Assembly (NCBI RefSeq): GCF_016918035.1
Contig: NZ_JAERWK010000012.1
Location: 62,001 to 126,000 of the forward strand
Length of the DNA: 64,000 bases
Source of the DNA: Nakamurella leprariae
GTDB taxonomy: Bacteria > Actinomycetota > Actinomycetes > Mycobacteriales > Nakamurellaceae
Direction: 5' to 3'
Shown: piece by piece, positions 23,632 to 34,980 of the stretch
How positions within the stretch are numbered: the first letter of the stretch is position 1
Layout: every line of letters starts with the position of its first letter
Notes under the pieces: generated by a model
What the model saw: only the letters and a program-made list of their open reading frames with translations
What the model was told of the DNA's origin: nothing
The model's database searches: none
Translations under genes and position numbers: made by a program

Positions 23632-25317
23632 GTGACAGTGAGGCGCGTGATGCGGCAGTCCACCCTGGAACGGCTCGTCCCCTCGGCGTCGGCCCTGCCG
23701 CGCGGCTGGACGGCGGCGCTCGCCGCGGTGGCGCGGTCGGTGGCCGTCGGTGCCGGCAGCCTGCTGCTGGTGTGCGGCGTCACCCTGCTGCTGTGGGCGC
23801 TGACCCCCGAGTCGACCGGGCAGCCCGCCGACGCCCTCGGCGCCGGCGTCGCCGTCTTCGCGGCGGCCAACCTGGTGACGGTGACGGTGGCCGGCCTGTC
23901 CGTCACCCTGGTCCCGCTGCTGCTGACTCTGCTCATCGCCCTCACCCTCGGCGTCTCCGCCCGGCGCGCCGCGGCCCGGCCCTTGGGCCGGGCGCAGGAA
24001 CTGGGCGCCATCGCGGCCGGCGCCGGCAGCTCCGGGCTGTTCGTGGCGGTGACCACCCGGTCCTTCACGCCCGACGGGATGATCGGTCCGGAGGCGTTCC
24101 TGCCCGCGGCGGCGCTCGCCCTGGTCGCCGTCGGGATCGGCGTGCTCGGCCCGGACAGTGCCTGGCGCGCCTGGCTGCGCGGCCGCACCCCGGGCTGGCT
24201 GCAGGCGGGCTTCCGCGCCGGGCTGGCCGGCGCCCTCGCGCTGGTCGCGGCCGGGGGGCTGGCGGTGGCCGCCGCGGTGGCCGCGTCGTTCACCACCGCC
24301 GCGGGCTTCCTGTCCGCCGCCACCCCCGACGGGGGCAGCGCGCTCGGGCTGACCGTGCTGCAGGTGGTGCTCACCCCCAACGCCGCCGTCGCGGCCCTCG
24401 GCTACCTCACCGGAGTCGGCCTGGAGCTCGGTCAGGCTTCGTTCAGCCCGTTCGGTTCGGTCCCCGGGCCGGTGCCAGGGCTGCCGCTGCTGGCCGGCGT
24501 CCCGCACCCGACTGCCCCCACCGCCGTCGGGCTGGCCGTGCTGCTGCTGCCGCTGGCCGTCGCCGGCCTGGTCGGGCACTGGGTGACCCGCCGGGTGGGG
24601 CACCGGCGCGGCCGGCTCGGCGCGGTGGTCGCCGCCGCGATCGTCGCCGGTCTGGTCGTCGCGGTGCTGGCCCTGGTCGCCGGGGGTGGGATCGCGGGCA
24701 GTGGGGTGACGGGCAGTGCGACGGCGCTCAGCGTCGGCGCGGATCCGCTGCGGCTCGGAGCGGTGGTGGCGGCCGGGATCGCGGTGGTCGGCGGCGCGGT
24801 CGCCGCGCTCGTCCCGCCCGTCGCGGGGGCACGCACGCCGTCGGCGTCCGACCCCGGGGCCCGGCGGGCCGCCGTCGGGTCCTCGCCGGCGGCGCGGCGC
24901 GGTCGACGCCGGGGCGGGCCGACCGCTGCCGCTCCGGCGGGCGCGACGGCGTCGACCGACGAGGACGACGCCGGGCCGGATCCGGTCGACGGTGCTGACG
25001 ACGGTGCTGGCGGGATTGCTGGCGGGATTGCTGACGGGGTGGCCGCGCGAGGTGCTGACGGGGACGCCGACGGGGCGGTCCGGTCCGCAGACCCGACCGA
25101 CGGGCCGGCGGCGTCCGGACCGGTTCCGGACGACGTCCCGGGTGGCGATCGCGGGAGCGCGGACGCCGCCGACACCGCTGAGGCCAGTGCGGCCGCTGAC
25201 GCTGGGACCGCAGGGGATGCCGAGATCGTTCCCGAGCCGGACGAGGATCCGGCTGCGGTCAGCCGGAGCGGTGGACCGGGCCGCGGCGAGGACACGGCGG
25301 GCCGCCCGACGTCGTAG
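23632..25317 (+). CDS. DUF6350 polytopic membrane protein (Rv0955-like)
   Basis: A 561-residue protein. Residues about 30-395 hold around ten transmembrane segments, and the rest is a disordered acidic, Ala/Gly/Asp-rich cytoplasmic tail. The motif 'GYLTGVGLELGQASFSPFGS' (about residues 258-277) followed by 'PGLPLLAGVP' is the signature of the DUF6350 family, found between sucD and purN in many actinobacteria. Function unknown. GTG 23632 was used; ATG 23650 is an alternative. The tail has short tandem nucleotide repeats (about 25009-25040) and drifts freely, as expected of a linker. Confidence 0.85.
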   Translation: MTVRRVMRQSTLERLVPSASALPRGWTAALAAVARSVAVGAGSLLLVCGVTLLLWALTPESTGQPADALGAGVAVFAAANLVTVTVAGLSVTLVPLLLTLLIALTLGVSARRAAARPLGRAQELGAIAAGAGSSGLFVAVTTRSFTPDGMIGPEAFLPAAALALVAVGIGVLGPDSAWRAWLRGRTPGWLQAGFRAGLAGALALVAAGGLAVAAAVAASFTTAAGFLSAATPDGGSALGLTVLQVVLTPNAAVAALGYLTGVGLELGQASFSPFGSVPGPVPGLPLLAGVPHPTAPTAVGLAVLLLPLAVAGLVGHWVTRRVGHRRGRLGAVVAAAIVAGLVVAVLALVAGGGIAGSGVTGSATALSVGADPLRLGAVVAAGIAVVGGAVAALVPPVAGARTPSASDPGARRAAVGSSPAARRGRRRGGPTAAAPAGATASTDEDDAGPDPVDGADDGAGGIAGGIADGVAARGADGDADGAVRSADPTDGPAASGPVPDDVPGGDRGSADAADTAEASAAADAGTAGDAEIVPEPDEDPAAVSRSGGPGRGEDTAGRPTS

Positions 25318-25352
25318 GGTGCTCGGGGCCTTGACGGGCCCCGGTCGGCACC
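25318..25352 (+). terminator. Nested hairpin directly after the DUF6350 stop
   Basis: Outer stem GGTGC/GCACC and inner stem GGGGCC/GGCCCC around a TTGACG loop. It begins one base after the stop codon, so it could be a terminator for DUF6350 or a structured 5' leader of purN, whose start is about 220 bases further on. A TAGGGT box (25315-25320) overlaps the stop codon and could be the purN -10. Confidence 0.4.
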
Positions 25353-25570
25353 GATCAGGGCGGGCGCCCCGGTCGCTTCCCCGGTGCGGCTTCCCCCGGT
25401 GCCGTCCCGGGGTACCGGCAACCGGACCCCGCGGTCGCCGCGCGACGACCGACCGGGCATCCTGGTCGGGCCAGGCCGACCCGGGCCGGACCGACCAGGC
25501 CGGGACCGAGCTCCGGCGGCCACCAGCCGCATCCAGCGCCACATCCGGGCGCCGCGATCGAGAGGAAGCA

Positions 25571-26265
25571 GTGCCCTCACCCAGGCCGTCCGCCGGCGAA
25601 CCGTCCCCGACCGATCGTGCCGACGAGGCCGGCAGTGCTGACCCGGCCGACCGGGCCGCGCCGGCCACCGAGCCGGTGCCGATCGTCGTCCTGGCCTCGG
25701 GCTCGGGCACGCTGCTGCAGGCGCTGCTCGACGCCGACGGACCGCGGCCCTACCGGATCGTGGCCGTCGGGTCGGACAAGTCCGCGTGCCAGGCGCTGGA
25801 CCGGGCCGCGGCGGCGGGCATCGACACCTTCACCGTCCGGGTCGCCGACCACCCCGACCGCGCGGCCTGGGACCTCGCGCTGGCCCGACGGTGTGCGGAC
25901 TTCGGCGCCCGGCTGGTCGTGCTGGCCGGATTCATGAAGCTGGTCGGGCCTGGGTTCCTGGACGCCTTCCCGGCCGCGGTGGTCAACGCCCACCCGTCGC
26001 TGCTGCCGGCGTTCCCCGGCATGTCCGCGCCCGCCGACGCGCTCGCGCACGGCGTGAAGCTCACCGGGTGCACCGTGTTCCTGGTCGACACCGGGGTGGA
26101 CGCCGGGCCGATCGTGGCCCAGCGTGCCGTCCCCGTGGCGGACGACGACGACGTCGCCTCCCTGCACGAACGGATCAAGGTCGCCGAGCGGTCGCTGCTC
26201 GTCGACGTGGTCTCCGCGATGACCGCCGCGCCCTACGAGGTGTCGGGACGAAAGGTGAAACTGGG

Positions 26266-26269
<4 letters not shown>
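25571..26269 (+). CDS. purN: Phosphoribosylglycinamide formyltransferase
   Basis: Transfers the formyl group of 10-formyltetrahydrofolate to GAR in purine synthesis; 232 residues. The core starts '[19 protein letters not shown]' (about residues 38-56, phosphate loop). It has '[18 protein letters not shown]' (about 117-134), the catalytic block '[12 protein letters not shown]' (Asn/His) and '[19 protein letters not shown]' with the active Asp. The first 35 residues are a disordered extension not needed for catalysis. GTG 25571 has AGAGGAA at ideal spacing. The stop overlaps the purH start (ATGA). Confidence 0.96.
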
Positions 26270-27930
<1,661 letters not shown>

Positions 27931-27945
27931 CGCGGATCTCGCGTG

Positions 27946-28566
27946 ATGGAACTGGAGCCGGGCAGCCGGTACGACGGGGAGGACTTCCGGGACGTCGACC
28001 TGGGCGACGCGTCGATCATCGACGCGGAGTTCGTCGACTGCGACTTCAGCGACGCCACGCTGGTCGGCGCCCGGACCCTGCGGACGACGTTCCAGCGGTG
28101 CCGGTTCGAGCGCACCGAGCTGTACGGCTCGACGCACCGGAACGGCTCGTACATCGGGTGCACGTTCGACCGGGCCGCCTGGCACGGCGCCACGCTGGAG
28201 TCGTGCCGGCTGACCGGCAGCACCTTCACCGACTGCCGGCTGCGACCGATCACGCTCACCGACTGCGATCTGACCCTGGTCTCCTTCGGCGGCGCGGACC
28301 TGTCCGGGGTCGACCTGTCCGGGCTGCGGCTGCGGGAGGCCAACCTGACCGGGACACGGCTGCGCGGCTGCGACCTGCGCGGCGCCGACCTGACCGGAGC
28401 CCGGGCCGGGCAGGCCGATCTCACCGACGCCGACCTGCGGGGGGCGACGGTCGACGCGGCGGTGTGGGTGGCCGCCCGGCTCACCGGGGCGAAGGTGGAG
28501 ACCGACCAGGCCATGGGGTTCGCGGCCGCGCACGGCCTGCTCGTGCATCCGGGTGGGCACGACTGA
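27946..28566 (+). CDS. Pentapeptide repeat protein
   Basis: A 206-residue protein made almost entirely of A(D/N)LXX-type pentapeptides (for example 'GADLSGVDLSGLRLREANL' and 'GADLTGARAGQADLTDADL'). It should fold as a right-handed quadrilateral beta-helix. The first half is less regular, with 'CDFSDATLVGARTLRTTFQR' and several Cys. Family members include MfpA and Qnr, DNA mimics that protect gyrase, but many have unknown roles and nothing here proves a gyrase target. ATG 27946 used; GTG 27943 is directly upstream. It lies 15 bases after purH and could be co-transcribed. Confidence 0.85.
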   Translation: MELEPGSRYDGEDFRDVDLGDASIIDAEFVDCDFSDATLVGARTLRTTFQRCRFERTELYGSTHRNGSYIGCTFDRAAWHGATLESCRLTGSTFTDCRLRPITLTDCDLTLVSFGGADLSGVDLSGLRLREANLTGTRLRGCDLRGADLTGARAGQADLTDADLRGATVDAAVWVAARLTGAKVETDQAMGFAAAHGLLVHPGGHD

Positions 28567-28618
28567 CGCGGGTCCGGTCCCGGCCTGGGACGGCCGGTGC
28601 GTGGCAGGATGACGTTCC

Positions 28619-29584
28619 GTGACCGGTGACCTCCCGCCCATCCCGTCAGCATCGACCGCCGCCGCGACGGCCACCGTGCTGGACGGCAAGCAGACGCTGG
28701 CCGCCATCAAGCGCGAGCTGGCCGACCGGGTGGCCGCGCTGGCCGCCGCGGACGCGGTGCCCGGGCTGGGGACCGTGCTGGTCGGGGACGACCCGGGCAG
28801 CCGCTGGTACGTCGCGGCCAAGCACCGGGACTGCGCCGAGATCGGCATCCACAGCATCCAGCGGGAACTGCCCCGCGGCACCACCCAGGCCGAGGTCGAG
28901 GCGGTGGTCGACGAGCTGAACGCCGACCCGGCCTGCACCGCCTTCCTGGTGCAGCAGCCGACCGGTCTGGACGAGTACGCCATCCTGTCCCGTGTCGACC
29001 CGGTCAAGGACGTCGACGGCCTGCACCCGGCCAACCTGGGCGCGCTGGTGCTGGGACACCCCGCGCCGCTGCCGTGCACGCCGTTCGGCATCGTCGAGTT
29101 GCTGCGCCGGTACGAGGTGCCGATCGCCGGGGCCGAAGTGGTCGTCGTCGGCCGCGGGATCACCGTGGGTCGGCCGCTCGGGCTGCTGCTCACTCGGCGC
29201 AGCGAGAACGCCACCGTCACGCTCTGCCACACCGGCACCCGCGACCTGGCCGCCCACGTGCGGCGGGCCGACATCGTGCTGGCCGCCGCCGGCGTCCCCG
29301 ATCTGATCACCGCGGACATGGTGAAGCCGGGTGCGGCGGTGCTGGACGTCGGGGTCAGCCGGGTGGACGGGAAGATCGCCGGCGACGTGGCCCGGGACGT
29401 CGCCTCGGTGGCCGGGTTCGTGGCGCCCAACCCGGGCGGCGTCGGCCCGATGACCCGCGCGATGCTGCTGACCAACGTGGTCGAGGCGGCGGAGCGGCGG
29501 CTGGCCGAGCGCACAGGCCGGGCCGCCGGTTCCGCCCGGACCGCCGGATCCGGTGCGGGATCCGGTTCCGGTGACGGGCGGTGA
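28619..29584 (+). CDS. folD: Methylenetetrahydrofolate dehydrogenase/cyclohydrolase
   Basis: Interconverts methylene-, methenyl- and 10-formyl-THF with NADP. The 321-residue protein has the catalytic Tyr-Lys pair in '[10 protein letters not shown]' (about residues 62-71), '[16 protein letters not shown]' (about 125-140), '[11 protein letters not shown]' and the NADP loop '[17 protein letters not shown]' (about 175-191). The usual 'VQLPLP' folate-site segment reads 'VQQPTG' here. About 30 residues of Ala/Gly/Ser tail extend the C-terminus. GTG 28619 follows a CAGGAT box by 8 bases, so it may be leaderless. It overlaps DUF3017, its usual actinobacterial partner. Confidence 0.95.
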   Translation: MTGDLPPIPSASTAAATATVLDGKQTLAAIKRELADRVAALAAADAVPGLGTVLVGDDPGSRWYVAAKHRDCAEIGIHSIQRELPRGTTQAEVEAVVDELNADPACTAFLVQQPTGLDEYAILSRVDPVKDVDGLHPANLGALVLGHPAPLPCTPFGIVELLRRYEVPIAGAEVVVVGRGITVGRPLGLLLTRRSENATVTLCHTGTRDLAAHVRRADIVLAAAGVPDLITADMVKPGAAVLDVGVSRVDGKIAGDVARDVASVAGFVAPNPGGVGPMTRAMLLTNVVEAAERRLAERTGRAAGSARTAGSGAGSGSGDGR

Positions 29585-30083
29585 CCACGGCGGGCCGGCG
29601 GGGCCGCTGTCCGAGCTGCGCACCAAGGCCGGCCGGGCCGCCGAGCACGCGGCCGGTCCGGGCGGGCCGGGGGTGCCCGGGCACGGTCCGGCCCTGAGCC
29701 CGGGATCCGCGATGACCGCCCCGCCGCTCTCGACCCCGGACCCGGGTCGGCCGTCCGGGGACGGCGCTGCTGACGGCGCTGACGATGGCGCTGCCGCGGA
29801 TCGGACCCCGGTGCGGTGGTGGCGCCGACGGGACGTGCGGGCCTGGGTGCCGCTGATCGCGGTGCTGCTGGTGCTCGCCGTGGCCATGGTGCTGATCGTG
29901 ACCGCACACTGGCGGCGAGGCAGCGCAGCGCTCGGTGCGGCCTCGCTGCTGGCCGGCGTGTTCCGGGCCGTCCTGCCGACCGGTCGGGTGGGACTGCTGG
30001 CCGTGCGCGGGCGGGTCTTCGACGTCTGCTTCTGTGCTGTGAGCGGCGGCCTGCTGGTGCTGCTGGCGGCCGTCACCGAGTGA
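29571..30083 (+). CDS. DUF3017 membrane protein
   Basis: A 170-residue protein with a disordered N-terminal half (Pro/Gly/Ala/Asp) and three transmembrane helices at about residues 93-114, 119-136 and 147-167. The helices carry the DUF3017 pattern '[20 protein letters not shown]' and '[18 protein letters not shown]'. It lies immediately after folD in most actinobacteria, here overlapping it by 14 bases. Function unknown. GTG 29571 gives the overlap; ATG 29712 would give a 123-residue protein with only the membrane part and a short tail. Confidence 0.82.
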   Translation: MTGGDHGGPAGPLSELRTKAGRAAEHAAGPGGPGVPGHGPALSPGSAMTAPPLSTPDPGRPSGDGAADGADDGAAADRTPVRWWRRRDVRAWVPLIAVLLVLAVAMVLIVTAHWRRGSAALGAASLLAGVFRAVLPTGRVGLLAVRGRVFDVCFCAVSGGLLVLLAAVTE

Positions 30084-30108
30084 GACCGGCGGCGATCTCC
30101 GTGACCGC

Positions 30109-30130
30109 CGGCCCGCCGCGGCGGGCCGGG
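30109..30130. terminator. Palindromic hairpin after folD-DUF3017
   Basis: A perfect 22-base palindrome of C and G only, 25 bases after the DUF3017 stop. It could form a very stable stem and lies before the icd promoter region. No U-tract. Confidence 0.55.
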
Positions 30131-30328
30131 TGGCTGCTGTGACGGCCGCTGCGGGTGACGCCGGGGCCCGGCGGTACGGTCGGCGGGAGCGACCGGGCGG
30201 GCGGTCCGTCGTGGAGCACCCGCCCCCTGCATCTGCCATAGCAGTACGCGTGTACGGTTGACCACCGAGCAGCCGACCCACGAGGCCGCGCTTGCCGCGC
30301 CGCCGCCGCCTGAAGGAGTTCGCGTCCC

Positions 30329-31546
30329 ATGTCGAAGATCAAGGTGACCGGTACCGTCGTCGAACTCGACGGCGACGAGATGACCCGCATCATCTGGCAG
30401 TTCATCAAGGACAAGCTGATCCTGCCGTACCTCGACGTCAACCTGGAGTACTACGACCTGGGCATCGAGCACCGGGACGCCACCGACGACCAGGTGACCA
30501 TCGATTCCGCCGAGGCGATCAAGAAGCACGGTGTCGGCGTCAAGTGCGCCACCATCACCCCGGACGAGGCCCGGGTCGAGGAGTTCGGCCTCAAGAAGAT
30601 GTGGCGGTCGCCCAACGGCACCATCCGCAACATCCTCGGCGGCGTGATCTTCCGCGAGCCGATCATCATCAGCAACATCCCGCGGCTGGTGCCCGGCTGG
30701 ACCAAGCCGATCATCGTCGGCCGTCACGCCTTCGGCGACCAGTACCGGGCCACCGACTTCCGGTTCCCGGGCGAGGGCACGCTCACCATGACCTTCACCC
30801 CGAAGGACGGCTCGGAGCCCATCCAGCACACCGTGTTCCAGTCGCCGGGCGCCGGCGTGGCCATGGGCATGTACAACCTGGACGACTCGATCCGCGACTT
30901 CGCCCGCGCCTCGCTGAACTACGGCCTGAACCGCGACTACCCGGTGTACCTCTCGACCAAGAACACGATCCTCAAGGCCTACGACGGCCGGTTCAAGGAC
31001 CTGTTCGAGGAGGTCTTCACCACCGAGTTCAAGGACAAGTTCGACGCGGCCGGGCTGACCTACGAGCACCGCCTGATCGACGACATGGTCGCCGCCTCGC
31101 TGAAGTGGGAGGGCGGCTACGTCTGGGCCTGCAAGAACTACGACGGCGACGTGCAGTCCGACACCGTCGCGCAGGGCTTCGGCTCGCTCGGCCTGATGAC
31201 CTCCGTGCTGATGACCCCGGACGGCAAGACCGTCGAGGCGGAGGCCGCCCATGGCACCGTGACCCGGCACTACCGGCAGCACCAGGCCGGCAAGCCGACC
31301 TCCACCAACCCGATCGCGTCGATCTACGCGTGGACCGGTGGCCTGAAGCACCGCGGCAAGCTGGACAGCCAGCCCGAGGTCACCCACTTCGCGGAGACCC
31401 TCGAGGACGTCATCATCAAGACCGTGGAGAGCGGCAAGATGACCAAGGACCTGGCAGCGCTGGTCGGCAAGGACCAGGCGTGGCTGACCACCGAGGACTT
31501 CCTCACCGCGCTGGACGACAACCTGGCCGCCCGGCTGAACGCCTGA
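30329..31546 (+). CDS. icd: NADP-dependent isocitrate dehydrogenase
   Basis: Oxidative decarboxylation of isocitrate to 2-oxoglutarate, 405 residues, of the homodimeric type shared with eukaryotic IDH. Motifs: '[20 protein letters not shown]' (about residues 12-31), '[13 protein letters not shown]', '[12 protein letters not shown]' (Ser/Asn substrate site, about 95-106), '[20 protein letters not shown]' (about 128-147), '[18 protein letters not shown]' (metal Asp) and '[13 protein letters not shown]' (NADP). GAAGGAG at ideal distance supports ATG 30329. Monocistronic, closed by a strong hairpin. Confidence 0.97.
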   Translation: MSKIKVTGTVVELDGDEMTRIIWQFIKDKLILPYLDVNLEYYDLGIEHRDATDDQVTIDSAEAIKKHGVGVKCATITPDEARVEEFGLKKMWRSPNGTIRNILGGVIFREPIIISNIPRLVPGWTKPIIVGRHAFGDQYRATDFRFPGEGTLTMTFTPKDGSEPIQHTVFQSPGAGVAMGMYNLDDSIRDFARASLNYGLNRDYPVYLSTKNTILKAYDGRFKDLFEEVFTTEFKDKFDAAGLTYEHRLIDDMVAASLKWEGGYVWACKNYDGDVQSDTVAQGFGSLGLMTSVLMTPDGKTVEAEAAHGTVTRHYRQHQAGKPTSTNPIASIYAWTGGLKHRGKLDSQPEVTHFAETLEDVIIKTVESGKMTKDLAALVGKDQAWLTTEDFLTALDDNLAARLNA

Positions 31547-31585
31547 TCGGCGCTGCTGTCTGAACGGCGCGGCTCTTCCGCGATG

Positions 31586-31611
31586 GGGCGGGCACCCGCG
31601 GGTGCCCGCCC
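31586..31611 (+). terminator. Terminator hairpin of icd
   Basis: An 11-bp perfect stem (31586-31596 with 31601-31611) with a CGCG loop, 39 bases after the icd stop, followed by TGTCGTGTT, a weak T-rich run. Confidence 0.75.
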
Positions 31612-31677
31612 TGTCGTGTTCCCGGACGCTGTGTCGTCCGGCGCTGTCCCTGATCCTTCGAACCGACCTGTACAGGA

Positions 31678-32649
31678 ATGACACCACCAGCTGCTGACGC
31701 CCCCGCTGGGCCCGATCCCGCTGGGCCCGACCCCCCAGGGCCTGGCTGCGCTGGGCCCGACTGGGCGGGGCCAGGTGGGACCGACCCGTTCGGCCCGCCC
31801 GACCCGACCCGGCTGCGGGTCGCCGCCTACAACGTGAACGGCATCCGCGCCGCGATCCGTCGCGGCCTGCTCGGCTGGGCGGCGCGCCGGCGGCCGGACG
31901 TGCTGTGCCTGCAGGAGGTGCGGGCCGGCGCCGACCTGGTGCCGGACGAGCTGCTGGCCGCGAACGGGCCGTTCGCCGGGTACTCGTTCAGCTACCACCC
32001 CGGTGACGCGGCCGGCCGCAACGGGGTCGCGGTACTGAGTCGCGATGCCGTCCACGCCGTACGGCTCGGGTTCGGGCTGACCGAGCGGGACAAACGCCCC
32101 GACGGTTCCGACGACTTCGACGCGCAGGGCCGGTACCTCGAGGTCGACCTGCCCGACCTCACCGTGGCGTCGCTGTACCTGCCGAAGGGGGCCGCCGACG
32201 GCGAGAAGTACGAGAGCAAGATGCGGTTCGCCGCGCAGCTGTCCGAGGCGGTCGCCGCGTCGGTGGCGCGGGCGCGCAGCCAGGGGCGGGAGTACCTGCT
32301 GTGCGGCGACTTCAACATCGCACCGGCTGAGATCGACCTCAAAGCATGGAAGACCAACCGGCGTTCACCCGGATTCCTGCCGGCGGAACGAGCGTGGATC
32401 GGCGCGCTGACCACCACCGGCGGGCTGGTCGACGTGGTCCGGGCGCTGCACCCGGACGGTCCGGGGCCGTACAGCTGGTGGTCGTGGCGGGGCAAGGCCT
32501 TCGACAACGACTCCGGCTGGCGGATCGACCACCAGCTGGCCACGCCGGGACTGGCCGGTCGGGCCGTGGTGGCGGGCGTCGATCGGGAGCCGTCGTACGA
32601 CGCCCGGGTGTCCGACCACTCAGCCGTGGTCGTCGACTACCGGCGCTGA
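31678..32649 (+). CDS. xthA: Exonuclease III/AP endonuclease
   Basis: A DNA repair nuclease that cuts at abasic sites and removes 3' blocks; 323 residues. After a Gly/Pro-rich extension of about 40 residues made of 'AGPDP'-like repeats, the catalytic core shows 'RVAAYNVNGIRAAIRRGLLG' (about residues 45-64, Asn), 'DVLCLQEVRA' (Glu), 'YLPKGAADGEKYESKMRF', 'LLCGDFNIAP' (Asp/Asn), and 'GWRIDHQLAT' plus 'VSDHSAVVVDY' (Asp-His). ATG 31678 follows AGGA closely. The last 30 bases overlap the convergent App1 gene. Confidence 0.93.
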   Translation: MTPPAADAPAGPDPAGPDPPGPGCAGPDWAGPGGTDPFGPPDPTRLRVAAYNVNGIRAAIRRGLLGWAARRRPDVLCLQEVRAGADLVPDELLAANGPFAGYSFSYHPGDAAGRNGVAVLSRDAVHAVRLGFGLTERDKRPDGSDDFDAQGRYLEVDLPDLTVASLYLPKGAADGEKYESKMRFAAQLSEAVAASVARARSQGREYLLCGDFNIAPAEIDLKAWKTNRRSPGFLPAERAWIGALTTTGGLVDVVRALHPDGPGPYSWWSWRGKAFDNDSGWRIDHQLATPGLAGRAVVAGVDREPSYDARVSDHSAVVVDYRR

Positions 32650-33714
32650 GCCGCCGTCCCGCGCGGTCAGCACGTCGAGCTGCGCGGCCAGCCCAGCTCC
32701 GTCGGGTGCCGTGACCGTGGGGACCGTGCGGGGCCGCACCTGCCTGTCGGCCACCTGCGCGTTCGCGGTCAGCACCTGCTGGGCGGGGGTGAGCCGGCGG
32801 ATGGCGATGCCGGCCACGACGTCCGGCCGTTCCGCGGCGAACTCGGCGTAGATGCGCGGGTCGTGCTGCCCGTCGTCGCCGACCAGCACCCACCGGACCT
32901 GCGGCAGATCGGCGGCGAGCCGGCGCAGCGACGCCCGCTTGTGGTCCTGACCGGATCGGAACCACCCCGTGTTGGTCGGTCCCCAGTCGGTGAGCAGCAA
33001 CGGTCCCTCGGGGAACCGGTGTCGGGCCAGGAACCGGGTCAGCGTCGGCGCGGTGTTCCACGCCCCGGTGGACAGGTAGAGCACCGGTGCGTGCGGGGCG
33101 CGTTCGAGCAGTCGGCGGTAGTACTCGGCCATGCCCGGCACCGGCGCGCGGGCGGTCTCCCGCAGCACGAAGGTGTTCCAGGCCGCGACCAGCGGACGCG
33201 GGAGGTGGGTGATGAGCACGGTGTCGTCGATGTCGCTGACCAGGCCGATCGTCGGCTCGGGCCCGATGACGCGGATCCGGGCGGTCGCCCGGTGCTGGGG
33301 GAGGCGCAGCGTGATCTCGTGCCAGCCGGGTTCCAGTCGGACGGGCACCCGCTCGTCGACGTAGCCGCCGGGGCCGGTCCGCACCCGGTGCGTCCCGCCG
33401 TCCACCTCGACCAGCACCTCGTGGTCGACCAACGGAACGGTCAGCAGGAAGCGCCGCCAGCCACGGGCCGGCTGCTGGGGCTCGACGCCCGGGCGGGGTT
33501 CGACGCCCGGGCGGAGCTCGTCGTCCCCGGGCGGAGCGAGCAGCACCCGGCCGAGGACACGGAGCCACGCGCCGGATCCGTACCCCGTGTACGGCACCAC
33601 CGCCGGCTGCCATCCTCGCGATCGCAGCACCCGCCGCTCCATGGCGGTGACCCAGTCCTCCAGCCGGGCGGCCAGGTGCGGACGGGACGACCGGGGTGAC
33701 TCGGGCTCGGTCAT
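32620..33714 (-). CDS. App1-like phosphatase (DUF2183)
   Basis: A 364-residue protein with the App1 catalytic domain at about residues 155-320. It has the HAD-type motif 'GLVSDIDDTVLITHLPRP' (nucleophile DxDxT, about 160-177), 'PVLYLSTGAWNTAPTLTRFL' and 'LPQVRWVLVGDDGQHDPRIY' (final acidic pair). Yeast App1 is a phosphatidate phosphatase. Bacterial homologues are common in actinobacteria, with untested substrates. The N-terminal half includes a beta-rich 'YVDERVPVRLEPGWHEITLR' segment typical of the family. ATG 33714 is preferred over 33723 to keep 'MTEPESP'. The 3' end overlaps xthA by 30 bases in convergent orientation. Confidence 0.87.
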   Translation of the reverse strand: MTEPESPRSSRPHLAARLEDWVTAMERRVLRSRGWQPAVVPYTGYGSGAWLRVLGRVLLAPPGDDELRPGVEPRPGVEPQQPARGWRRFLLTVPLVDHEVLVEVDGGTHRVRTGPGGYVDERVPVRLEPGWHEITLRLPQHRATARIRVIGPEPTIGLVSDIDDTVLITHLPRPLVAAWNTFVLRETARAPVPGMAEYYRRLLERAPHAPVLYLSTGAWNTAPTLTRFLARHRFPEGPLLLTDWGPTNTGWFRSGQDHKRASLRRLAADLPQVRWVLVGDDGQHDPRIYAEFAAERPDVVAGIAIRRLTPAQQVLTANAQVADRQVRPRTVPTVTAPDGAGLAAQLDVLTARDGGSAPVVDDHG

Positions 33715-33716
33715 GA

Positions 33717-34883
<1,167 letters not shown>

Positions 34884-34967
34884 GCCGTCCACGTCGGCTG
34901 GTTGTCCCCATGGCTCGGGTTGTCCACAGACGCTGTGCCGGGACGCCGGGATGGGTGGTGGCCGTCC

Positions 34968-34973
34968 TACGGT
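34968..34973 (+). promoter_or_regulatory. -10 box (TACGGT) of the DUF222-HNH gene
   Basis: TACGGT ends 7 bases before GTG 34981, implying a leaderless transcript and deciding the start over ATG 34951, which would lie upstream of the transcription start. A TTGTCCACA nonamer lies further upstream at about 34919. Confidence 0.5.
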
Positions 34974-34980
34974 CCGCGAC

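Noticed and set aside
29571-29711. Possible separate small gene before the DUF3017 membrane part
   Set aside because: Same frame as DUF3017; better explained as its disordered N-terminus, typical of the family.
34919-34927. TTGTCCACA, identical to the actinobacterial DnaA-box consensus, upstream of the DUF222-HNH gene
   Set aside because: A single box with no cluster, no AT-rich unwinding region and no dnaA/dnaN nearby; not an origin.
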